DNA of 60,324 nucleotides from Schizochytrium sp. CCTCC M209059 (GCA_000818945.1 KN805390.1:537255-597578), one strand, 5' to 3'. Shown: positions 1 to 9,428, numbered from the stretch's first letter. Notes: generated by a model from the sequence alone, not told the origin. Numbers and translations: made by a program.

Positions 1-1
1 C

Positions 2-1393
2 GCCGCGGCGCAGAGGCTCGCGGGCATGGCGCGCGCGATGAGCTCGCTCCCGAGCCACACCAAGCTCACGCTCCCCGCGCTCTCGCCCACCATGAGCGAG
101 GGCGTCATCGCGAGCTGGCTCAGGAAAGAGGGCGACTTCGTGGAGGCCGGCCAGCCCGTCTGCGAGATCGAGACCGACAAGGCCACCGTCGACTTTGAGG
201 TCCAGGACGACGGATACCTCGCGCGCATCCTCGTCGAGGCCGGCGGGCCCGCCCAGCCCGTCGGTGAGGTCATCGGCGTCCTCGTCGAGGACAAGGAGGA
301 CGTCGCCGCCTTTGCCAATGTGACCCTTGCCGACATGTCCGAGGGCGGATCCGCCCCGGCCCCGGAGAAGAAGGAAGAGCCCGCACCCGCCAAGCAAGAG
401 CAGAAGAAGGAAGAGCCCGCCCCTGCGCAGACCTCTGCCCCCGCTGCGTCCTCCACCCCCGCTGGCCAGTCCTCGGGCGAGCGCGTCTTTGCGAGCCCGC
501 TCGCGCGCAAGCTCATGACCGAGAACAACGTCGACCTCTACGCGCTCACCGGAACCGGACCCAACGGCCGCATCATCAAGGCTGACGTCGAAGACTACCT
601 CGCATCCCCGCAGGCCCAGGAGGCCGCCCCCGCCGAGGCCGCCTCCTCCGAGGCCCCTGCCGCCTTGAGCGGCGCCTCGGGCGACTACTTTGACGTTCCT
701 GTGGCCGAGGACGCCCAGGAACTCGCTGCCCAGCTCGAGCAGAGCAAGCACGAGGTGCCCCACTACTACCTCAACTGCGACATCGATGTCAGTGCCCTGC
801 TCGATGTGCGCGCCCAGCTCAACGCCAAGCTCCCCGAGGACCAGCAGGTGTCCGTCAACGACTTTGTCGTGCGCGCCGCTGCTCTCTCCATGCAGGCCGT
901 TCCTGACGTGAACGCCAGCTGGGGCAAGACCTTTATCCGCCAGTACCGCACCGTCGACATCAACGTCGCCGCTCTCACCTCGCCGGACGATGGCGTGCTC
1001 ATGCCTGTGATCCGCGGCGCCGAGCGCAAGGGTCTCACCGCCATCTCCGCCGAGATGCGCTCCTTCGTCTCGGACAGCGATGACGTTGACCTTGACCTCG
1101 GTGTCGGCACCTTTACCATCTCCAACATGGGTGCCTTTGGCGTCAAGACCTTCACCCCGATCGTGCGCCAGCCCCAGGGCTCCAGCCTCGGCGTCGGCAC
1201 CATCACCCGCCGTGCTGTCCCTGTCGCTGCCTCTATCGAGGCCGACCTTTCCCAGGGCCCCCCTGTGAAGATTGTCCCCACCATGACCGTCACGCTCTCC
1301 AGCGACCACCGCGTCGTGGACGGCGCCGTCGGCGCGCGCTGGCTCCAGCACTTCAAGACGCTCCTGGAGTCCCCGCTCAACATGCTTCTCTAA
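2..1393 (+). CDS. DLAT: Dihydrolipoamide acetyltransferase, E2 of pyruvate dehydrogenase (5' partial)
   Basis: This is the core E2 subunit of the mitochondrial pyruvate dehydrogenase complex, which transfers acetyl groups from lipoamide to CoA. The first in-frame ATG is at 26, but the frame is open to the window edge (AAAQRLAG before it), so the mitochondrial presequence is probably cut off. Counting from that ATG: a lipoyl domain at about residues 13-90 with the lipoylated lysine in ETDKATVDFE (K52) and the typical LPALSPTMSEG start; a Pro/Ala/Lys/Glu-rich linker; a peripheral subunit-binding domain at about 153-192 (ASPLARKLM, GTGPNGRI); a second linker; and the catalytic domain to residue 455. 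The acetyltransferase motif DHRVVDG is intact near the C-terminus, which argues for catalytic E2 rather than the inactive E3-binding protein. There is only one lipoyl domain, unless another was lost upstream. The LPALSPTM signature favours PDH over other 2-oxoacid dehydrogenases. Confidence 0.96.
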   Translation, partial: AAAQRLAGMARAMSSLPSHTKLTLPALSPTMSEGVIASWLRKEGDFVEAGQPVCEIETDKATVDFEVQDDGYLARILVEAGGPAQPVGEVIGVLVEDKEDVAAFANVTLADMSEGGSAPAPEKKEEPAPAKQEQKKEEPAPAQTSAPAASSTPAGQSSGERVFASPLARKLMTENNVDLYALTGTGPNGRIIKADVEDYLASPQAQEAAPAEAASSEAPAALSGASGDYFDVPVAEDAQELAAQLEQSKHEVPHYYLNCDIDVSALLDVRAQLNAKLPEDQQVSVNDFVVRAAALSMQAVPDVNASWGKTFIRQYRTVDINVAALTSPDDGVLMPVIRGAERKGLTAISAEMRSFVSDSDDVDLDLGVGTFTISNMGAFGVKTFTPIVRQPQGSSLGVGTITRRAVPVAASIEADLSQGPPVKIVPTMTVTLSSDHRVVDGAVGARWLQHFKTLLESPLNMLL

Positions 1394-1470
1394 ACATACA
1401 ATATCGTGCGTCTGTGTTCGCCCTTTGTCGTCGAAAGTGCAACAGCTTTCGAGCCAAAACGAAAGAAAGA

Positions 1471-1516
1471 GCTGGCTAGCGAGCGAGCGAGTGAGCGAGT
1501 GAGCTCGCTAGCCAGC
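1471..1516. repeat. Perfect inverted repeat 3' of PDH E2
   Basis: The left arm GCTGGCTAGCGAGC (1471-1484) is the exact reverse complement of the right arm GCTCGCTAGCCAGC (1503-1516), with an 18-nt loop made of GAGC/GAGT units. It lies 78 bp after the stop codon of the E2 gene, so it would probably be in the 3' UTR as a strong hairpin. Its role is unknown. Confidence 0.75.
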
Positions 1517-1990
1517 AACCTAGCAACCACGCAAGCACACGAGCTGAGCTGCGCTGAGCTTTTCAGTACGCTTTTCAGTACACTTTTCAGTGGGCTATCG
1601 AGAGCAATGTCGGAGGGACGGGAAATCCAAGACTGCGTGCTTGCTAATTTGAGCGAATTGGGCTGCCTGCAACGGTGTCCATTTCATGGGCGAAAGAACG
1701 AATCGCTCACGTACATCGCGCTCTTCTTTTCCCATGTCTTTTTTTGATGTTGTTTAGGATGCAGGCATCCTCGTCCCTCGCTCGTTCGCTTGCTGCGCAT
1801 GCATGCGTGCGTGCGTGCCGAATCACCTGAGTAGATAGGCAGGTTCGGCCTTGGGCGTGGGCGCGTTTCGAGACCGTGTAAAGCCTTATACCTCCACCAA
1901 CCCCTCGTAACCATCATCATCAACAACGACATCATTCTAAAAACAACTGCTACCTCAATTCACAGCAGCCAACTTCTTTGTGGTTACTGT

Positions 1991-2014
1991 TGCTGCTGCT
2001 GCTGCTGCTGCTGC
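1991..2014. repeat. (TGC)8 trinucleotide microsatellite
   Basis: Eight uninterrupted TGC units lie in the intergenic spacer. No coding frame is supported across them. Confidence 0.8.
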
Positions 2015-2355
2015 GTAACCCTTTCGCTCTCTTGATCAGCTTGCATTATCTTGCTTTTTCTCCATCGAGAGGTGAGGAAGATGACTCTTTCGCAATTTGT
2101 CATTGATCGATTTTGTTCGGAAAACAATGGTCCTGACTTTCAAAAACAAAAGGATTTGCTCACGCGAATGCAGACAATTCTCAGATCGTGCCCTGCATGG
2201 GGTAGCTGACGAGACAAACATATTGTGCACTTGAAATCTGCAAATCAAGCCACCCCCCCCAAAAAAAAGAAAGTCAAAAATTGATTTGGAAAAAGGGGGT
2301 TCACTCAGATCACTCAAGGTTCTCAAAAAAGAAAGGAACAAACATTGCCTCATAG

Positions 2356-3576
2356 TCAGGCGTGCACGACTTGCTCGGCATTCGACTCTTGCTTCACATC
2401 GATCTTTTCTTGCTTCACGTCGTCGCTCTCTTGCTTTGTGCCAGCCTCGACCTCTTCACTTTCGTCCTGAAAGCTCCGCTTATGAGATTCAATCTTGTAT
2501 GAATGACCAACCTTGAGGACTTGGCCCAGGCCCTCATTGGATGTGACCAAAAGATTCTCGCCGAGAAAGACATCGTCGCCCTTTTTGCGAAACGTTGCAA
2601 GCGTCCGCAAAGGATCTACATTGAGCGATGGCGGCGACTCTGCTGTTTCCTGGTCGATCGTTGTTATTTTGCAACGGGAGCAAGGTTTTACAAAACGAAA
2701 ACGAAGACCCGTCTCGGAGACACTAATCTCCTTGATGCGATCTTCCTGGTATGGCTCGCCACCGCCCAGAACAATGTTTGGGCGGAATCGATCGAAATCA
2801 AGATGCGAGCCCATCCGCTTGTTTAGATCGTTCAGAGACGCCTGCGATATCGCCAAAAAGGGAAATCCGTCCGCAAAACTTGTCTCGTCTGAGCTTGAGA
2901 CGGCATAGTCTGGATCCACGGGCCGAACACATCCACTGCCCATGTACACGAGACGTGCCTCGCCACGCGTACGGAGAGCGCGCCGCAGCCAGCGCGCTGC
3001 ATTTTCGCCCTGATCGTGCGCGTTTGCAATGTGATCAGACCAAACTCTCACTTGGCAAAGACGTTGGTTTTCTACCACGGGAACACGCAGAGAGCATGGC
3101 ATTTCGTCGCACTCGAGCTCTAGCATGGTGGGCTTGCCGTCTTCATCCTCCGATGCCACTCGCGCGGAGACGAGAGCCATGCGCGGAATTCTACGTTGCG
3201 ATAGAAATGTGCCGCTCTCGTCCACCACCATCCAGCGGCGGTCGTGCCGGAACCCACGAGCCTCGACAATGGCCTCGTCAACCTCGACGCCGCGCAGGCT
3301 TTTTACCGGATACACGAAGAGCCTTTTGATGGTGCAAGGTTGTGTGCTCTCGTCAGCGACGCCCTCGGCCTCGAGCCGCTCTCTGCGCTGCCGCCGCACG
3401 GCCTCCAGCCGCTTCTTCCTCGCGGCCACGAGCTTCTTCTCAGGTGTGGTCTCAAAGTCCAAGGCGTATGGAGTCTCGCCATCTTTCTGGACGCGACGCA
3501 CGTACACCACCACCGCTAGTGCCGCTGCCGCAGTCACGGCCACGCGCACGGCGTCTCGCGTCGTCCAGGGTCCCAT
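2356..3576 (-). CDS. MOSC-domain molybdenum cofactor protein, mARC-like
   Basis: A 406-residue protein resembling mitochondrial amidoxime-reducing component, a molybdenum enzyme of the outer mitochondrial membrane that reduces N-hydroxylated compounds with cytochrome b5. The open frame reaches 3612 only through a GTG; the first ATG is at 3576. A hydrophobic segment at about residues 9-26 follows a short N-terminus and precedes a basic Arg/Lys stretch, as expected of a signal anchor. The MOSC N-terminal barrel starts near 82 (VYPVKSLRG). The MOSC domain follows, with RFRPNIVL and the KPCSRCKITTID segment at about 297-308, matching the mARC site where a cysteine (here C299 or C302, C302 by alignment from memory) binds molybdenum. 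The last ~30 residues are a charged tail with three KQE-type repeats (TKQES, VKQEK, VKQES). Two of these fit the SUMO consensus, which would be odd for a mitochondrial surface enzyme. Another MOSC sulfurase-like function cannot be excluded. Confidence 0.9.
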   Translation of the reverse strand: MGPWTTRDAVRVAVTAAAALAVVVYVRRVQKDGETPYALDFETTPEKKLVAARKKRLEAVRRQRRERLEAEGVADESTQPCTIKRLFVYPVKSLRGVEVDEAIVEARGFRHDRRWMVVDESGTFLSQRRIPRMALVSARVASEDEDGKPTMLELECDEMPCSLRVPVVENQRLCQVRVWSDHIANAHDQGENAARWLRRALRTRGEARLVYMGSGCVRPVDPDYAVSSSDETSFADGFPFLAISQASLNDLNKRMGSHLDFDRFRPNIVLGGGEPYQEDRIKEISVSETGLRFRFVKPCSRCKITTIDQETAESPPSLNVDPLRTLATFRKKGDDVFLGENLLVTSNEGLGQVLKVGHSYKIESHKRSFQDESEEVEAGTKQESDDVKQEKIDVKQESNAEQVVHA

Positions 3577-4545
3577 GCTGCCTCGCCGCGACGTACGTCT
3601 GCCTGCTCGCACCTAGGCGATGATGATTGGAGTCTGCTGCTCGACAGCAAGAACCCCGAGCCAGAATGGAAAACACGAAGAACAAGAAGAAGAACAAAAA
3701 GGAGGAGGAGGAGGCTCCAATGATGCGCATCATCATGAGGACAAGATCTGGCCAAAGAGGAGGAAGATGATGATGATGATGCAACGATCGGCAGCGATGA
3801 TGGAAACTGTAGACATACAACGAGCGCGGCCATATCCATGAGAGCGAGAATAACAATAATGGCGACAAGATCAAGAACCAGAACAAGATCAAAAGCCGCC
3901 ACAAACTTGAAGAAAGAACGTGACCCAGCGAGAAAAGCCTTGCTGGGCTCGAGGCGCGCCTGTCTTCCTTCCCGTCGCGCCTTCCCCGAACAAACCTGTG
4001 AGTTCCGGGCCGCGGCAACCCGTTGACCCCCGCGACCAGGCTCGCGCTCCGGGACCCGCGCTCTTCGTCGGCAGCCCCGCGCAGCCCGCGGAGGCTGCTG
4101 CTGCCGCGCGTCGGTCGGGCGAGGCCGCGTGGTGAAGGGCTTTTCAGTCGGTCACGGCGGCGGGATGAACCCCGAATCGCGACGCTCCAACGACGAGGCC
4201 AGGGCCCACGGCACGCGCGCGCGGCGAAGCGGCGTCGGAGCCAGGGCCCTGCGCGGAGACGATGGACAGCAGCTGAAAAGGCCCGTGCCCGGCGTCGCGA
4301 GGAAACTGGTCTGCGCAAGAGCAGACTCCGAATTCCTTACGAGATCAGCAAAGACATCCTCGTGGATCCCAGGAACTCCGCGGCGGATAGCGGCGGCGAG
4401 AAAGACGCCTTGGGCTGCAAATTTTCCGAGCAAGAAGACCAAGAAGAACGATACGCGAGGTCCCGCGAGCCACGGAGATAAAGGTCTCGTGGCCTCAAAG
4501 GAAACCGTATGTTTCGAAGGCATCTCGCTCCTTTGGCTTGTCCAT
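3577..4545. other. Divergent spacer between the MOSC and TPR genes, with coding-like tracts
   Basis: This is the shared upstream region of two divergent genes. It contains a GTGAGT donor at 3998 and a CCAG acceptor ending at 4039. They bound a possible 42-nt intron that would join an ATG-initiated frame at 3838 in phase with the downstream TPR frame. A different frame over about 4312-4481 also has coding-like codon choice (containing RIPYEISKDILVDP) and ends at a TAA. These two readings conflict, so no extra CDS is called. AAG/GAG- and GAT-rich runs at about 3675-3780 look like simple repeat. Confidence 0.35.
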
Positions 4546-6378
4546 ATGGCGCAGGCTCTCGAACAAGAGCGAATCGCGCGCAACGTTCGTCTCGCAATCG
4601 CGACGCGCGATGCCAAGGGCATTCGCGAGGGGGACACAATTTCATGGACAGGTTATCTCTATAACGGCAAGATCACCGGGGTCAATCTTCGCACGAAAAA
4701 GTCGGTGACCATGCGACAGGATCATGTTCGTATGAAACGACGACGCGAGTGGACCATGCGCGACGTTCGCGATTATGTTATTCCAGAAGCAATCAACGCT
4801 TGCTTCATGCCGCGACCCCGGTTCTTTGTACATACCCTGCGTACCGGCTTACAGACGGGTCCTGAGCGGGGTGGCGCTTTTGTGATTCACGCCCGAGATG
4901 CCAACTTTCGAGACCTCATCAATGCCGCGCTGCAATTTTTTGCAAGCACAGGAGAACCTTTAGATGCGCAGTACCTCTGGTTCGATGAATTTGGCACCAC
5001 AGGAACGGGTCACATCGTCAACCTTGATTACTTGCACCTCATACGAGGCGCCATGAACAGCTTTACCTACCGTCTGGTGTTTATCGAATCTTGGGAGGAA
5101 ATGGGTCTTCTTCGTCGACTATGGTGTCTTTGGGAAGCAACGTCAGCCCACCTCGCCTTCTCAATCGCTCGCAGTAGGATAAGGAGCAATGAATTGCGTG
5201 TGTTACCCATGTCGACCCTCGCAGCTGATCGAGAGCTCGTCACTCTGCTGCGGAAAGGCAGAGCCAACCTCCTCGTGGATCGACTGACCGCGCGGCAGTG
5301 GCTCGAGGCGGCAAGCTGTCGCGCCGATGCCGCGCCAGCGTTTCGAGCAGACATTAGCAAACGCTTTGGCGATTCGAGCTTTTCCCGGGCTTGCAGTGAC
5401 ATGGTGCGTCAGTGGATATTGCACGGCACGCGGCGCATACTCATGGCGGAGAAGGTCTACACAGGTGGTATTTCCGACGGCTATGTGAGTTTGCTCAACC
5501 GTGTGGCAAGTTTGCATGGCTACTGCGACAGCTTTGACCAAGGGCGAAGTCTCTTTCAGGAGGCGCTGGAAGTGGTCGATGTACTACACGGGCCAGTTTC
5601 GCTGGCGCTTGCACGAACGCAGCGTAACTTTGCCGCTCTTGAAGACAGCGCAGGCAAGATAGAAGAGGCCCAAACGTTGCTGAAAGATGCACTACAATCG
5701 ACGCGCCAAACTGCAGAGATTGCCGACGATGGTACCGGGGACGCTGCCTTGCGCCTGGAGGCTTTCATTCTATTTGACCTCGGTGACGCATATGAGCGCG
5801 ACGGAGCGCATGCTTTTGCTCTCGAAGCGTTGGAGGAAGCTCTTGCACTCTGGCAAAAAGAGTTCGACCCAATGCATGAAGCCTGTGCTCCCATCTTGTG
5901 CGCGCTGGCTACCGTATACACGTCCACGGGAAACTATGATTCGGCAATGGATTGTCTTGCCACTGCCCTCGACATTTATAAACCGGTAGCTTCGCGGAAT
6001 CTCACCGCAATCATCAGTGCACTTGATGCACTCGCCCGACTGCAGTTACAGCAGGATGATCTCGAGGGTGCTCTTCAGAATCGTCGAGCCGCTCTGAGCT
6101 TGCTTCAGCGCTCTCGCGGCCGCAATACCGAGGTAGGCCTTTCGATTGCCAAGCGGGAGCTAGCAGCACTTCTATTGCGTCAGAGTCCTTTGCATCCCAA
6201 AGAGCGTGAGGAGGCAGAAGTACTACTTGACCAAGCCTTCGCCGTGCTTTGCGCTGCATTTGGGCCCGATCACCTCGAGTCGCGTCGCTGCTACCGTCTG
6301 AAGATTATTCTCGCGCGATCGACTGACGGTGGGCCCACAATGTCAGTTCTCGCTGGTCCCGAGTTAGTCGCAGCTTGA
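4546..6378 (+). CDS. TPR-repeat protein with N-terminal SH3/Tudor-like and TIR-like (RLWCLWE) regions
   Basis: A 610-residue cytosolic protein from the ATG at 4546; the same frame is open upstream to an ATG at 4165, but that stretch looks non-coding. Residues ~25-65 (GDTISWTGYLYNGKITGV) resemble a small beta-barrel such as Tudor/SH3. Residues ~85-210 hold a compact alpha/beta region with LWFDEFGTT and a long helix containing GLLRRLWCLWEA. That last motif recurs, as I recall it, in algal and stramenopile proteins where a TIR-like or effector-like module precedes TPRs. From ~310 to ~600 there are kinesin-light-chain-type TPRs (SLFQEALEVVDVLHG, AFALEALEEALALWQKEF, SAMDCLATALDIY). No NB-ARC or kinase motif is present. 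By architecture it is a protein-interaction or signalling scaffold; its function is unknown. It converges with the ADCK2-like kinase. Confidence 0.8.
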   Translation: MAQALEQERIARNVRLAIATRDAKGIREGDTISWTGYLYNGKITGVNLRTKKSVTMRQDHVRMKRRREWTMRDVRDYVIPEAINACFMPRPRFFVHTLRTGLQTGPERGGAFVIHARDANFRDLINAALQFFASTGEPLDAQYLWFDEFGTTGTGHIVNLDYLHLIRGAMNSFTYRLVFIESWEEMGLLRRLWCLWEATSAHLAFSIARSRIRSNELRVLPMSTLAADRELVTLLRKGRANLLVDRLTARQWLEAASCRADAAPAFRADISKRFGDSSFSRACSDMVRQWILHGTRRILMAEKVYTGGISDGYVSLLNRVASLHGYCDSFDQGRSLFQEALEVVDVLHGPVSLALARTQRNFAALEDSAGKIEEAQTLLKDALQSTRQTAEIADDGTGDAALRLEAFILFDLGDAYERDGAHAFALEALEEALALWQKEFDPMHEACAPILCALATVYTSTGNYDSAMDCLATALDIYKPVASRNLTAIISALDALARLQLQQDDLEGALQNRRAALSLLQRSRGRNTEVGLSIAKRELAALLLRQSPLHPKEREEAEVLLDQAFAVLCAAFGPDHLESRRCYRLKIILARSTDGGPTMSVLAGPELVAA

Positions 6379-7072
6379 ACAATACTACTTTATCGAGGAA
6401 ATGATAAATGCATGCAACAAATTCTGAATTTTCATAGTTTCCCTCTTTGGGCGTGGCTTGCGTCGCCCAACATTGTTTGCGAATGGACGATTCGCGTAAA
6501 AATGTCAAGCAGCGTGATCGCTGCTGGGTATGCCGCTCACGATGGTGGTCGCTCGTTAGGTCGCTTCGTCGCATCCTATTCGTCCCGCTTAGCCGGTGCG
6601 TGTGGTACGTGTCGACAAGTTTTGCTTTTCTGTCTCACATCGTTTCACTTTTGAGGGGTTCAAAGTTGGCCGGTTGACTCCAAAGAGGGATTCAAGTTTC
6701 TATTTCTTTTTCTGTCGTGGCTATAGTACAATCACTTTCTCTCCCCGTCTGGAAATGTGCCTCCGACTGTTCTCAACCCACTTGACAAATTGTGTTGAGA
6801 AAATACACTTTGATAACTTGCTACGTACTACAAAGAGATAGACTAGAAAGTTCTTGCTCTTCATGCCTTCAACAACATACCCATACACGTATAGGTGCCC
6901 GCTTGGTGACGGACCACTCGAATGAGAGCGAGTGGAGACCATGATAAGACAGGTTGCAGTCAATACGCATGTCGTGCCCGACTTGCAATTACCTCTCGCT
7001 GGTGAATCAAAGGCTTCTCGTCGACTGAGAAAAAAATGCAAAAGAAAGGTCCTACATACACACACGGTCTGC
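6379..7072. other. Convergent 3' spacer
   Basis: This 694-bp stretch lies between two convergent stop codons. It is less GC-rich than the genes and contains no frame with convincing codon use. I see no structured RNA or repeat in it. Confidence 0.55.
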
Positions 7073-8866
7073 CTAAGAAACGCGGTGCTTGGTCGAAGTG
7101 CCCAATGCGCGAAGCGCGGCGATCTTCATCTTGCGGTCAACCTTGAAGAGAATCGGAAGACTCTCCTTGAAAATATCTAGCGCAGGGTCAAGGTTACGAC
7201 CAATGCCCTCGAGCACGATAATGCTGAGAATCAGGTTGGTAAAGGACGGATCAATGGGAACTTGATGCTCTCGCACGAGATTGAGAACTTGCTCAAGTAC
7301 ACTACCGATTTTTACGCGGTCGAGGCGAAACGAGTCTAGCTGAACGCGCGAAACCACTGATTCGATCCCATTGATAAAAGCGTCTGGGTCCTTGGCGAGA
7401 CGAATGCGTTCCGGGTCCGCACGCTCGACCATGAGCTCACCAGCGAGGCGACCGTTGCCTGTTGCCACGGCGGCAAAGAGATCGATAAAGTTGATGCGGT
7501 TCTTTTCAGATAGTGTAGTTGTGAGGCCGCCATCGATGAAGGAGATGCTATCAAGCTCATTGTTATCCTTGAAACGCACAAGAATGTTGCCCGGGTGGAG
7601 GTCCGAATGGCACAGATTATCGAGCAACACCATTTTGAGAAATGTCTTGACGCCGACGCCGCCAATGCGCTTCCGCGTCGCCACGTCGATATGTTTGATC
7701 TTCGCATCGCCGTCGCTCTCTTCGCCCTCGAGCAGTTTGGAAAGGGTCGTGCCTGCCTCAAAGGTCTCCACGAGCACTGTGCCATTCTTGGACACGGCAA
7801 CGGGCTGCGGAAAGTGCACAGGTAGAGTCGTTGCTTGAAAGTTGTCCTGAAAGCGCATGAGGTTGAGGCCCTCCTGATTGAAGTCCATTTGCACCGTCAT
7901 GAATTCGGCAAAGAGCTCCGAGGATTCCCGCAAGCCAATAACCTCGGAAATGTTGCGTGGAAGCAGATAGTTGATGATTGAGACGGCCGCGCGCATCAAC
8001 GCTAGATCGTGCTCAATGGTGCGCCGGACGTTGTGGCGCTGGATCTTTACGGCGACCTGGTCCCCCGAATCGGCCATTCTTGCAAGATGAACCTGGGCGA
8101 TGCAGCCAGAGCCAATGGGTTTTTCCGAGAATTCTACGAGCTCGCTGTCAAAGCCAGCCTCGCGAAGCGTCTTGCGCGTGGCTCGCATGGACTCGAGGCC
8201 CACATTGTCGTGGAGGACGCGCAGGTTCCGTCGCAGACGGGGACCAAAGAGATCGGCACGCGTTGAAGCCCACTGCCCAAGCTTGATAAAGGTCGGCCCG
8301 CCGAGCTGCAGCGAGTGCACCAGAAGCTCGAACCACCAGTCTGGCCGTACTTTGACCCAATCCTCAGGCACGAACAGCCACGCCGGAAGTGTTGCGATAC
8401 ATGGGGAGAAAATGGCAAGCAGCTGCATAGCCCGCGCCAGAACCTGCACCCTGTCAAGGAGCCACATTGCGTAGCGCCAAATCGTCGACACATTCTCGGC
8501 GTGTGCCATGCGCGCAGCAGCGTCGTTGGCGACACGCTTTTCGAGTTCCTGCTTCATGGCCTTGCGCTCGGGGCTCTCCTCCACGGGCTCCTTGAGCGTC
8601 TCGGAGAAGAACTCGGTGCCGAGTTCTAGCAGCTCATTCCGAAAGTAGTACGCCGCGCCGCCGCCCACCGCCGTGAGCCCTCCCGTGGCCGCGGCCAGCA
8701 GCTTCCACCGCGACGCCGACGCCGCCGTCGCGGCGGACCCGGTCACGCGAGCCGTCGCCAACCTGCGCCTCGCAGCATCGAAGCGCGCCGGTGCGGCTCT
8801 GGGCGGCGCCAGCAGCCCCTGCCGGCCGGCCGTCCACCCGAGCGCGAGCGCCCGCCGCCCCAGCAT
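7073..8866 (-). CDS. ADCK2: Mitochondrial ABC1/UbiB-family atypical kinase, ADCK2-like
   Basis: A 597-residue UbiB-family atypical kinase/ATPase. Family members act at mitochondria in coenzyme Q metabolism and lipid homeostasis. The frame runs on to 9001 through an acidic DE-repeat but starts there with GTG; the first ATG (8866) begins a basic, Ala/Arg-rich mitochondrial presequence (MLGRRALALGW onward, Arg-rich to about residue 40). A hydrophobic segment lies near 63-78. The family KxGQ motif is present (FIKLGQWASTRADLFGP). The glycine-rich loop reads GSGCIAQVHLA, closer to ADCK2 than to the AAAS loop of COQ8. VAVKIQ carries the ATP-binding lysine, CHSDLHPGNIL the catalytic loop, and FIDGGL the metal-binding aspartate in DFG position. 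All key residues are there, so it should bind nucleotide. The ADCK2 assignment rests on the loop motif and is less sure than the family. Confidence 0.9.
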   Translation of the reverse strand: MLGRRALALGWTAGRQGLLAPPRAAPARFDAARRRLATARVTGSAATAASASRWKLLAAATGGLTAVGGGAAYYFRNELLELGTEFFSETLKEPVEESPERKAMKQELEKRVANDAAARMAHAENVSTIWRYAMWLLDRVQVLARAMQLLAIFSPCIATLPAWLFVPEDWVKVRPDWWFELLVHSLQLGGPTFIKLGQWASTRADLFGPRLRRNLRVLHDNVGLESMRATRKTLREAGFDSELVEFSEKPIGSGCIAQVHLARMADSGDQVAVKIQRHNVRRTIEHDLALMRAAVSIINYLLPRNISEVIGLRESSELFAEFMTVQMDFNQEGLNLMRFQDNFQATTLPVHFPQPVAVSKNGTVLVETFEAGTTLSKLLEGEESDGDAKIKHIDVATRKRIGGVGVKTFLKMVLLDNLCHSDLHPGNILVRFKDNNELDSISFIDGGLTTTLSEKNRINFIDLFAAVATGNGRLAGELMVERADPERIRLAKDPDAFINGIESVVSRVQLDSFRLDRVKIGSVLEQVLNLVREHQVPIDPSFTNLILSIIVLEGIGRNLDPALDIFKESLPILFKVDRKMKIAALRALGTSTKHRVS

Positions 8867-9049
8867 CGCGCCGTACCGCCCCAAGCTGCGCGCGAGGACC
8901 CCCGCTTCGCGCTCCTGCGCCTCGCGTTGGAGTTTTGCTGCGCCGTCCTCCTCATCTTCATTTTCATCATCTTCATCTTCATCTTCGTCATCTTCACCCA
9001 CTATCTCTCTTTACCTTCGTCGTCTCCGCTTGGCTATGGCGGCTCGCTC

Positions 9050-9428
9050 ATGGACGAGTGCAACTGGTCCGCCGTCATCACCCTGGACGTGGGAACCAGT
9101 TTGCAAGAGGTCGGAGCGCCCTTCACCGCAGAGGTCCGGGAGGGAGCCCTTGCGGCGCGGGCCCAGGAGCACGCCGGCGGGTGTCTGCACGGCGACGTGG
9201 GCTGCGCAACTTTGTCCTCTGTCCCAGGACGGGTTTGACTATGCGCGTGCACGGCTCGTCAAGCCCGAGTCTGCGGAGGCCAAGCAAGGTGCCGAAGCGG
9301 AGATGCGGGAGCTGCGAGAGTGCCTCGGCGCTGTTGCGCCCTTCGATCATCAGCACGAGCAGGAGCAGCAGCAGCAGCAGCAGCCGGGAGCCAAGATTGC
9401 GTTCTCCGCATCGCGCAACCTCGCGTGA
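9050..9428 (+). CDS. Possible small two-exon gene, unknown product
   Basis: Two adjacent frames both show strong coding-type codon choice. The first runs from the ATG at 9050 (MDECNWSAVITLDVG) to about 9196, and the second from about 9228 (DGFDYARARLVKPE) to the TGA at 9428. A 31-nt GT..CCCAG stretch (9197-9227) would join them in phase and give 115 residues, ending with a short Gln run from a (GCA)n repeat. An intron of 31 nt is very short, so a different donor or a sequencing frameshift is possible. I do not recognise the protein. It lies between the divergent ADCK2-like and piggyBac-like genes. Confidence 0.33.

Larger units (their letters stand above)
1394..2355. other. Convergent 3' spacer between PDH E2 and the MOSC gene
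   Basis: No gene is supported here. The spacer holds a perfect 14-nt inverted repeat (1471-1484 with 1503-1516), three direct copies of CTTTTCAGTA-like sequence at about 1559-1592, and a (TGC)8 run at 1991-2014. The open frames present start at non-ATG codons and have low-complexity composition. Confidence 0.6.

Noticed and set aside
766..1383. Long antisense frame in PDH E2
   Set aside because: It is opposite a clearly conserved gene, and the frame is open because of high GC3. The translation has no recognisable feature.
8867..9001. Acidic DE-rich N-terminal extension of the ADCK2-like kinase
   Set aside because: It begins with GTG, encodes a simple repeat, and would bury the mitochondrial presequence.
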